Assembly: GCA_964615285.1 (NCBI GenBank)
Contig: CAZTND010000027.1
Span: 1-19,379 of the forward strand
Source of the DNA: RGIG4074 sp964615285
GTDB lineage: Bacteria; Bacillota; Clostridia; Christensenellales; Borkfalkiaceae
Length of the DNA: 19,379 nucleotides
Direction of reading: 5' to 3'
The position numbers and the translations under genes were made by a program. Shown in pieces: positions 14,219-19,379 of the stretch; the stretch's first letter is position 1; each line of letters begins with the position of its first letter. The notes below the pieces were generated by a model that searched no databases, was not told the origin of the DNA, and saw only the letters and a program-made list of their open reading frames with translations.

Positions 14219-15568
14219 TCATTTCCGTTCGCGCAGGGGCACGAAGGTCTGACGGGGCTTCACGCAATAGTAGGCGGGGCGGATGATCTTGTTGCCGTTG
14301 GTCAGCTCTTCCAGGCGGTGTGCCGACCAGCCCGCAATGCGGGAGACGGCAAACATGGGCGTGTAGAGGGGCTTGGGCAGGTCGAGCATGGTGTAGACGA
14401 ATCCCGAATAGAAGTCTACGTTGGGGCTGACCGAACGGGGGTTGTTGTGCAGTTCGGGCACCATCTGCGAGGCAAGTTCCGCCACGCTGTTATACAGTTC
14501 GAATTTGCGCTCCATGCCCTTTTCGACGGACAGTCGGCCCGCAAAGTCCTTGAGTATCTCGCAGCGGGGATCGGATTTCGTGTACACGGCGTGTCCCATA
14601 CCGTAGATGAGCCCGCTCTTGTCAAAGGCCTCCTTGTGGAGGATCTTGTTGAGGTAATCTTTCAGCGAATCCTTCGTCCGGTTCTCGCCCAGGTGCGCTT
14701 CGATGTCCTCAAACATCTGCGTGACTTTCAGGTTGGCGCCGCCGTGCTTGGGCCCCTTCAGCGAGCCAAGGGAGGCAGCCACGGAGGAATAGGTGTCCGT
14801 GCCCGAGGAAGTGACGACGTGCGTGGTGAACGAAGAGTTGTTGCCGCCGCCGTGCTCGGCGTGGATGATCAGGCAGATGTCCAGTGCCTTGGCTTCCAGG
14901 TCGGTGAATTTGTTGTTGCGGCGCAGAATGTGCAGAAGGTTCTGCGCGCAGGAGTATTCTTTGACCGGTTGGTGGATGATGAGGGAAGATCCCTGGTCGT
15001 ACCGCCTGGCGCGGTGGCTGTATACGGCGAGCAGGGGGAACTGCGCAATGAGCTGTAAGGACTGTCGCAGGACGTTTTCGATGGAGAGGTCGTCGGGCGA
15101 TTCGTCGAAGGAATAGAGGTTGAGCACGCAGCGCGCCAGCATGTTCATGATGTCCGCCGAGGGCGCCTTCATGATGACGTCCCGCACGAATGTCCGGGGC
15201 AGCCCCCTAAGGTCTGCCAAAAGCGCGGAAAACCGATTCAGTTGCGCCGCAGAGGGCAGCGAACCGAAGAGCAGCAGGTATACCGTTTCTTCAAATCCGA
15301 AGCGGTTTTCTCGGACGCAGTCGGCAACGATGTCGCGCACGTTCACGCCGCGGTAAAAGAGTTCGCCCACGATCTCGGTCTTGACGCCGTCGATCACCCT
15401 GGAACCGTTGACTTCGGAGACTTCGGTCAGCCCGCACAAAACGCCCGCGCCTTTGCGGTCGCGCAGGCCGCGTTTGACGTCGTAAACGTCGTACAGAGCG
15501 GGATCGATCGTATTTTTTTCGGCAATGCGGGAGAGTTCTTTGACAAAGCAGCGGTTCTTGTTTTCCAT
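14219..15568 (-). CDS. gltA: Citrate synthase
   Basis: The 449-residue enzyme condenses oxaloacetate and acetyl-CoA to citrate (or acts as a 2-methylcitrate synthase). Catalytic residues are visible: His275 in GPKHGGAN, His326 in GMGHAVY and Asp385 in NVDFYSG, matching E. coli His264, His305 and Asp362. The HAEHGGGNNSSF motif (236-247) and DPR after the second His are also present. It is somewhat longer than the ~430 residue norm, with a longer N-terminal region, as in clostridial citrate synthases. In anaerobes it usually feeds glutamate synthesis. The ATG at 15566-15568 has an AGGAAG site nine bases upstream and its own consensus promoter. No other TCA gene is in the window, so physiology is inferred. 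The symbol is by family only. Confidence 0.93.
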   Translation of the reverse strand: MENKNRCFVKELSRIAEKNTIDPALYDVYDVKRGLRDRKGAGVLCGLTEVSEVNGSRVIDGVKTEIVGELFYRGVNVRDIVADCVRENRFGFEETVYLLLFGSLPSAAQLNRFSALLADLRGLPRTFVRDVIMKAPSADIMNMLARCVLNLYSFDESPDDLSIENVLRQSLQLIAQFPLLAVYSHRARRYDQGSSLIIHQPVKEYSCAQNLLHILRRNNKFTDLEAKALDICLIIHAEHGGGNNSSFTTHVVTSSGTDTYSSVAASLGSLKGPKHGGANLKVTQMFEDIEAHLGENRTKDSLKDYLNKILHKEAFDKSGLIYGMGHAVYTKSDPRCEILKDFAGRLSVEKGMERKFELYNSVAELASQMVPELHNNPRSVSPNVDFYSGFVYTMLDLPKPLYTPMFAVSRIAGWSAHRLEELTNGNKIIRPAYYCVKPRQTFVPLRERK

Positions 15569-15606
15569 TTTATTTTTCTTCCTGGCGGTAAAAATTCTAT
15601 TCTTAT

Positions 15607-15635
15607 ATTATAGCCGCTTTTTCCGTCGATGTCAA
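15607..15635 (-). promoter_or_regulatory. Citrate synthase promoter
   Basis: On the minus strand TTGACA (15630-15635) and TATAAT (15607-15612) are separated by 17 bases: exact sigma-A consensus, 38 bases before the ATG. Confidence 0.87.
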
Positions 15636-15727
15636 ACATTCGCGGCGTGTTACGCTTATATAGCATATCCATCCGTTGTATAGAGATATAATGATAGCTT
15701 ATATATTTCAAAAATTTCTCAAAAATC

Positions 15728-15757
15728 GTTTGAAAAGGGCGGAAAATGTGGTATTAT
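15728..15757 (+). promoter_or_regulatory. Sigma operon promoter, possibly dual sigma-A/sigma-B-type
   Basis: Two readings overlap. As sigma-A, TTGAAA (15730-15735) and TATTAT (15752-15757) are 16 bases apart. As a sigma-B/F-type promoter, GTTTGA (15728-15733) and TGGTAT (15749-15754), 15 bases apart, resemble GTTTAA-N12-15-GGGTAT. The second fits autoregulation by the operon's own sigma factor. The ATG of the first gene is 80 bases downstream. The upstream part of the gap (15640-15727) is AT-rich and otherwise featureless. Confidence 0.5.
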
Positions 15758-15837
15758 ATAGATGTGCTCGATTTAGCTGTGTCCGTTTGCGGGCAGGATT
15801 TCGATGGCGAAGAAAACATTGATAGGAGGATCGTTTC

Positions 15838-16146
15838 ATGAAGGAAGTCAAAATAGCCGCGCAGGGGGAGGAACTTGCCGTAACGCTCACGGGGGACATC
15901 GATTCGGGAAATGCGGAAGAATTTTTTCTGACCGTCAACGCGGCGTTCGAGTTTTCCCCCCGCGACGTCCATTTCATCTGCGACGGGCTTGAATTCATCG
16001 ACAGCACCACGCTGGGCGTGTTCGTCAAACTGTTCAAGCACATCCGTTCGGCGGGGAAGAATATGCGCCTGAGCGGGCTCCAGCCCAAGATTCGGAAATT
16101 GTTCACCATCTGCGCGCTGGATAAGATCATGGAGATAGAAGCATGA
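15838..16146 (+). CDS. STAS-domain anti-anti-sigma factor (RsbV/SpoIIAA-like)
   Basis: The 102-residue single STAS domain fits RsbV/SpoIIAA size and pattern: LAVTLTGDIDSGNAEEFF, then VHFICDGLEFIDSTTLGVFVKLFKHI. By alignment with SpoIIAA (DSSGLG, phosphorylated Ser58), the phosphoacceptor would be Thr57 (DSTTLG). The normal role is to free a sigma factor by binding its anti-sigma kinase when unphosphorylated. It is the first gene of a four-gene operon: AGGAGG before the ATG, and an ATGA overlap with the next gene. The partner kinase should be one of the two HATPase-like proteins downstream; the second (17352-17738) is the better candidate. Confidence 0.88.
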   Translation: MKEVKIAAQGEELAVTLTGDIDSGNAEEFFLTVNAAFEFSPRDVHFICDGLEFIDSTTLGVFVKLFKHIRSAGKNMRLSGLQPKIRKLFTICALDKIMEIEA

Positions 16147-16523
16147 AAAACTTTTTTGATTTTTCGCTCTCGTTGGAGAGCGGTAAACTTTTGACCACCG
16201 TGCGCCTGACGGTCGGCGGGCTCGCCGCGGCGGCGGGGCTCGATCTGGACGCCTGCGAGGATTTCAAAGTCTGCGTGACGGAAGGGCTGCTGCTCTTCAA
16301 GCGCAACGGCTGCGCGCAGGCGACGGCGCGCTGCGAATTTTCTGCGGACGGTTTGGCTGTCGAATTGCAGGGGGGCGAACGCACGGGCGAAACGGACGAC
16401 AGCGGCTTGGAAAATGAAATTTCCTATGCCCTTTTGGGCGCGTTGGTGGATGACGTTTCCTTCCGTAAGGATGAGGACGGCGTCGTGACCGCCGTCAGGT
16501 TGATGAAAAGATCGGTGCGATGA
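16143..16523 (+). CDS. Degenerate HATPase-like protein in anti-sigma kinase position
   Basis: The 126-residue protein occupies the slot held by SpoIIAB or RsbW, between the STAS gene and the sigma gene, with ATGA overlaps on both sides. Its LDLDACEDFKVCVTEGLLLF (residues 34-52) matches the helix of RsbW-type kinases that carries the E-x-x-x-N motif, but the Mg-binding Asn is Leu51. The later glycine boxes (DxGxG, GxGL) are not recognisable; the region reads GGERTGETDDSGLENE. ATP binding is therefore doubtful. It may hold sigma without phosphorylation, act as a scaffold, or be unrelated in sequence though similar in place. The call is by context plus weak helix match. Confidence 0.55.
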   Translation: MKNFFDFSLSLESGKLLTTVRLTVGGLAAAAGLDLDACEDFKVCVTEGLLLFKRNGCAQATARCEFSADGLAVELQGGERTGETDDSGLENEISYALLGALVDDVSFRKDEDGVVTAVRLMKRSVR

Positions 16524-17254
16524 TGGATAAAACGCAGGTAGATGAGCTGTTTGCAGAATATAAGCGGACGGGCGACATTGCCCTCCGCAATCGGATCGCC
16601 GAGCATTATCTGTACATAGCGGAAATTCTGGCGAAAAAATTCGTGGGGCGGGGCGTCGATTACGATGATCTTTATCAGGTCGCGTCCCTTGCGCTGCTGA
16701 AAGGGGTGGAACGGTTCGACCCGGACATGGGTATGCAGTTCACCACTTTCATCACGCCCACCGTGACGGGCGAGATCAAAAATTATTTCCGCGACAAGTC
16801 CCGCACCGTCAAACTGCCCCGCAAACTTTCCAAATTGCATGCGGACGTGCGCAAAAAGCAGGACGAGCTCTTGCGGACGACGGGCAAAAACCCCACGCCC
16901 GCCGAGATCGCCGAGAGCCTCGGGGTGGAGGAAGAGGACGTCCTCCGCGCCATGGAAGTGGGCGGCGTGGTTTCTTTGGACGCCATGGCGAACGCCGAAG
17001 AGGACGATCGTTCTCTCTACGACGTCATCCCGTCCGACGAAAACCCCTTTGAAAAGTTTGAGGACAAGGAAGCGCTGTATTCCGCGATGCGGGGTTTTTC
17101 GGACACCGAAAAGGAGCTTTTGCGCCTGCGTTACGGGCAGGGGTTGTCCCAGGTATCCACGGCTGAAAAATTGCACGTTTCGCAGATGTTCGTGTCGCGC
17201 ATGGAGCGGAAAGTGTTGCAAAAACTGCGCGACCGTCTGCGCGCCGACGCGTAA
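16520..17254 (+). CDS. SigB/SigF/SigG-type RNA polymerase sigma factor
   Basis: The 244-residue sigma-70 family protein (group 3) has region 2 at about residues 25-101 (LRNRIAEHYLYIAEILAKKF, DYDDLYQVASLALLKGVERFDP, FTTFITPTVTGEIKNYFRDK, TVKLPRKL), region 3 at about 105-160 (NPTPAEIAESLGVEEEDV) and region 4 at about 185-242 with a helix-turn-helix (LSQVSTAEKLHVSQMFVSRMERKVL). The FRDKSRTVKLPR stretch is typical of SigB/SigF/SigG rather than SigA. The start is ATG 16520 or 16523; the first overlaps the upstream stop, so translation is coupled. Whether it is a sporulation SigF or a general stress SigB-like factor cannot be told from sequence alone; the unusual partner set favours neither. Confidence 0.93.
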   Translation: MMDKTQVDELFAEYKRTGDIALRNRIAEHYLYIAEILAKKFVGRGVDYDDLYQVASLALLKGVERFDPDMGMQFTTFITPTVTGEIKNYFRDKSRTVKLPRKLSKLHADVRKKQDELLRTTGKNPTPAEIAESLGVEEEDVLRAMEVGGVVSLDAMANAEEDDRSLYDVIPSDENPFEKFEDKEALYSAMRGFSDTEKELLRLRYGQGLSQVSTAEKLHVSQMFVSRMERKVLQKLRDRLRADA

Positions 17255-17269
17255 GGGGAATGTACGACG

Positions 17270-17310
17270 AACGGCATAACCGTTCCTACCATGCCCGAAA
17301 AAATGGGTAT
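17270..17310 (+). other. Two small hairpins between sigma gene and second ATPase gene
   Basis: AACGG-CATAA-CCGTT (17270-17284) and ATGCCC-GAAAAAAT-GGGTAT (17291-17310, one G-U pair) lie in the 97-base spacer. Neither is followed by a T-run, so they are unlikely to terminate. They could adjust the ratio of sigma to the last protein by mRNA processing. Confidence 0.35.
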
Positions 17311-17351
17311 TTCCGTTGCTATTGGAAGAGATGAGAGGCAGGTGAAAAAGC

Positions 17352-17738
17352 ATGAAATTTGAAGTGGGCGACGTGCAGGCGCTGCGCGCCGCGCTCAATC
17401 GTTTCTGTCAGTTTCTGGAAGAATCGAAGGTCGCCGAGGAGAGCATTTTCGACAGCCGTCTGGTACTCAGCGAGCTGGCGGGCAATGTTTTGCGGCATAC
17501 TTCCGGGCATGCCCGCATTTTCTGCGGGATCGTGGACGGGAAGATCGAAGTCGAAGTCCGTTCGGACACCCGTTTCTGTCCGCCCGAAAACCCCTGCCTG
17601 CCCGCGGCCGATTCCGAGAACGGCAGGGGGCTGTACCTCGTGAATACGATCGGAGAAAGCCTTGCGGTGACCGAAGAGGGGGGCATCCGCGTGATCATTC
17701 GCACGCGTTATGAGAATGAGAACGATGAGGAAAATTGA
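17352..17738 (+). CDS. HATPase-fold anti-sigma kinase (RsbW/SpoIIAB-like)
   Basis: The 128-residue protein has a GHKL ATPase N-box: LVLSELAGNVLRHT (residues 37-50), with Glu41 and Asn45 in the usual E-x-x-x-N arrangement and His49. The G2 box is GRGLYLV (91-97). The G1 box is less regular: VRSDTRF (69-75) keeps an Asp but lacks the glycines. Length is short but normal for RsbW-type kinases. It is last in the sigma operon, behind a 97-base spacer with an AGGCAGGTG site. It probably binds the sigma factor and phosphorylates the STAS protein. A perfect hairpin terminator follows 18 bases after its stop. It could be the real kinase replacing the degenerate upstream protein. Confidence 0.8.
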   Translation: MKFEVGDVQALRAALNRFCQFLEESKVAEESIFDSRLVLSELAGNVLRHTSGHARIFCGIVDGKIEVEVRSDTRFCPPENPCLPAADSENGRGLYLVNTIGESLAVTEEGGIRVIIRTRYENENDEEN

Positions 17739-17756
17739 TCGGCATGTTGGCGCGTT

Positions 17757-17793
17757 CCGAAAGTTGGCAGCGACTTTCGGGACGTATTTTTTT
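17757..17793 (+). terminator. Terminator of the sigma operon
   Basis: CCGAAAGT (17757-17764) pairs perfectly with ACTTTCGG (17773-17780) around an eight-base loop, followed by GACGTA and a run of T (about 17786-17793). The gap between stem and T-run is slightly long, but the position suits termination. Confidence 0.75.
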
Positions 17794-17851
17794 GAAAAAC
17801 GACATGTTTCCGAAAAAATTTTATAAAATTATTTTATGCGGCAAATTTCGC

Positions 17852-17880
17852 TTGACAAGACGGTTGTGCTGGGCTATAAT
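17852..17880 (+). promoter_or_regulatory. Strong promoter of the surface protein gene
   Basis: TTGACA (17852-17857) and TATAAT (17875-17880) are 17 bases apart, exact sigma-A consensus. The ATG at 17943 has an AAGGAG site eight bases upstream, giving a leader of about 55 bases. No SigB-type promoter is visible here, so the neighbouring sigma factor need not control this gene. Confidence 0.88.
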
Positions 17881-17942
17881 GTATTTAGCTATAACTATAC
17901 ACTGAGGCTCTTCGGATAAAATCTATTTTAAGGAGAAGCGCA

Positions 17943-19379
17943 ATGGCACAAAGGGTGGAGAAAAAAACAATTTTTACAATCTTGTTCGCGGCGTTGTTTG
18001 TACTGTGCGCGGCGTCGGCAATATTGCTTTCGACGTCTGTGCAAACGACATATGCGGAAGAGCAAAGCGGAAGCGTTGCCTCGATGGGGGTGCAGGAGTA
18101 CACTTCTTTACAAGATGCAATAGATGCTTATGATTCCGAGGACGATACGATTATAGTGCTTACTGATATTACCCCCGGTTCATATCTTGAGGTTAATAAG
18201 TCCGTAACCATTGATTTGAACGGGCACACTATTTCCCGTACAGGTAATGTTTTTGATATAAGCAATACAGCTGATACCGGAATAACCGTAACCATTAAAA
18301 ACGGTTCAATAGAATCTGCAATCTTTAACGCTGTATTGGTAACCGATAACGTTGAACTGGTGATTGATAATGTTAACATTTATGGCAACGAATACGGCAT
18401 ACGTATCAATTCAATAATTCAATCTCAATTATCAACTTATTCCTCTACAGTAAAAGTCACCAATTCAAAAATAGAAGGTGGTTCCTATGGCGTAGGCGTC
18501 TATGGTAGTACGGGTGAAGGTGTTACAACGTTTATTGTTGAAGATACTGAAATTACAGGCGGTACATACGGCATAGTTATCAATAGTTCGGATGCTTTAG
18601 CAGTCTATCCCTCCAAAGTAATAGTCGATGAATCGGAAATATATGGTGGTACGGCGGGTGTAACTATTTTTGGTATAAGTACCGAAAGTAGTAGTGGTAA
18701 GGACGCCACAACATTTATTGCTAATGATACCACTATTACAGGCGGTACATATGGCGTAATCGGCAACGGCAGTTCGTCTTTAGCTGAAACTTACATAGAG
18801 CTGATAAACTGTACGGTTACAAGTGAGAGATATTGGGCTATCTACCACCCGCAGCACGGTACCATGATTATTGAGGACAGCATCATTACCGGCGGACAAA
18901 CGGGCATTGAAATTCGTGCCGGTATCGTCACTATAATAAATAGTACCGTCACGGGCAGCACCGAAGAATTTGGTACCTATGCAAATCCTAGCGGAACATC
19001 CGTTAGCGGCGCGGCGGTAGCTATTTCGCAGCACAGTACAGATTGGCAAATCGAAGTGACAATCATCGGCGGAACATATACAGGCTATTATGCCGTATAT
19101 GAAGAAGACCTGATGAATGAAAGCGCTACGGAAGATATTGCTATCTCCATAACCGACGGAATTTTTGAAGGTGGAGTTGCCAGCGAAAATGTAACCGGCT
19201 TTATCTCCGGCGGCACGTTCAGTACGGCTGTAGCTGAAGAATATATTGCCGACGGTACGCTGGTGTTGTATGACGAGGCGGGCGCCTACACCGTCATGAC
19301 GGAGAAAGAGGTAGAACTGTTCGTGGCGCAGACAGACGCTTTGTCGGATATTCGCAACTATGCGGCGACGAAAGGTATC
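17943..19379 (+). CDS. Secreted beta-helix-like repetitive surface protein, partial
   Basis: The reading frame starts at ATG 17943 and is open for all 479 codons to the right edge, so the C-terminus is missing. Residues 1-38 are a Sec signal peptide: basic start, hydrophobic core FTILFAALFVLCAASAILL, likely cleavage after TTYA. What follows (SLQDAIDAYDSEDDTIIVLTDI, then VTIDLNGHTI) is typical of right-handed beta-helix or pectate-lyase-like folds. Strand repeats follow with the core I-x-G-G-x-x-G-[IV]: IEGGSYGV, ITGGTYGI, IYGGTAGV, ITGGTYGV, ITGGQTGI. A block near the end (FISGGTFSTAVAEEYIADG) resembles a common end-of-domain motif in anaerobe surface proteins. No enzyme active site or wall anchor is visible. 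The gene is clearly lower in GC than its neighbours. Confidence 0.8.
   Translation, partial: MAQRVEKKTIFTILFAALFVLCAASAILLSTSVQTTYAEEQSGSVASMGVQEYTSLQDAIDAYDSEDDTIIVLTDITPGSYLEVNKSVTIDLNGHTISRTGNVFDISNTADTGITVTIKNGSIESAIFNAVLVTDNVELVIDNVNIYGNEYGIRINSIIQSQLSTYSSTVKVTNSKIEGGSYGVGVYGSTGEGVTTFIVEDTEITGGTYGIVINSSDALAVYPSKVIVDESEIYGGTAGVTIFGISTESSSGKDATTFIANDTTITGGTYGVIGNGSSSLAETYIELINCTVTSERYWAIYHPQHGTMIIEDSIITGGQTGIEIRAGIVTIINSTVTGSTEEFGTYANPSGTSVSGAAVAISQHSTDWQIEVTIIGGTYTGYYAVYEEDLMNESATEDIAISITDGIFEGGVASENVTGFISGGTFSTAVAEEYIADGTLVLYDEAGAYTVMTEKEVELFVAQTDALSDIRNYAATKGI
18525..18757 (+). repeat. Diverged direct repeat within surface protein gene
   Basis: Two related copies of about 50 bases, 18525-18574 and 18708-18757, sit 183 bases (61 codons) apart, in frame. 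Both end in ATTACAGGCGGTACATA. They encode T-T-F-I-x-x-D-T-x-I-T-G-G-T-Y-G and reflect the duplication of a beta-helix unit. Confidence 0.7.

Noticed and set aside
14318..15058. Plus-strand open frame of 246 codons opposite citrate synthase
   Set aside because: Citrate synthase has all catalytic motifs in its own frame; the antisense frame has none.
17305..17310. GGGTAT as a sigma-B -10 box before the second ATPase gene
   Set aside because: No GTTT-like -35 lies 12-15 bases upstream; the GGGTAT is better explained as one arm of a hairpin.
16424..17398. Minus-strand open frame of 324 codons opposite the sigma factor
   Set aside because: Shadow of the sigma gene's codon bias; no start signal or domain.
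18525..18757. CRISPR-like direct repeats
   Set aside because: There are two diverged copies in frame within a coding repeat, not regular identical repeats with spacers.
18780..19049. Minus-strand open frame of 89 codons inside the surface protein gene
   Set aside because: The plus frame has a signal peptide, promoter and repeats; the minus frame has no ribosome binding site.

Overview
The window reads as chromosome of a moderately GC-rich member of the Bacillota, most likely class Clostridia. The evidence is near-consensus sigma-A promoters (several exact TTGACA-N17-TATAAT), strong AGGAGG-type ribosome binding sites, GatCAB indirect tRNA amidation, a SigB/SigF-type sigma factor with STAS and HATPase partners, and a small membrane protein of a type I associate with Clostridia. 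An uncultured gut lineage such as Christensenellales is only a guess. I see no tRNA, rRNA, CRISPR array, transposase or phage gene. No gene-free stretch exceeds 300 bases.

Layout. (1) 90-1281: a divergent pair, a 114-aa single-pass membrane protein (minus) and a DeoC-fold protein lacking the Schiff-base lysine (plus). (2) 1310-5742: a TetR regulator under a strong promoter with nested inverted repeats, then a 224-base spacer holding two related palindromes and a 14-codon leader ORF coupled to a heterodimeric ABC transporter (two 580-600 aa TMD-NBD half-transporters with ATGA overlap). (3) 5912-10990: a translation operon aspS-gatC-gatA-gatB with its own promoter and a terminator-like hairpin; the AspRS has a His at a position linked to non-discriminating enzymes, which fits Asn-tRNA synthesis by transamidation. 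(4) 11008-13012: a HAD phosphatase remnant with an internal deletion, a family 2 glycosyltransferase with a TPR-like tail, and a small Cys-rich helical protein on the minus strand. (5) 13013-15635: a LysR regulator divergent from the small Cys-rich gene, then a minus-strand citrate synthase with its own promoter and a shared terminator. (6) 15728-17793: a partner-switching module in the order STAS protein, degenerate HATPase-like protein, SigB/F-type sigma factor, second HATPase, then a terminator. (7) 17852-19379: a strong promoter driving a large secreted, repetitive beta-helix-like surface protein that runs off the right edge and is visibly lower in GC.

Most interesting parts: the sigma module, where the SpoIIAB/RsbW slot is filled by a protein lacking recognisable ATP-binding boxes while a more canonical ATPase follows the sigma gene; the DeoC-like pseudoenzyme; and the repeated GGTTAGC-type palindromes around the leader of the ABC operon, which resemble DtxR-family metal boxes with wider spacing.
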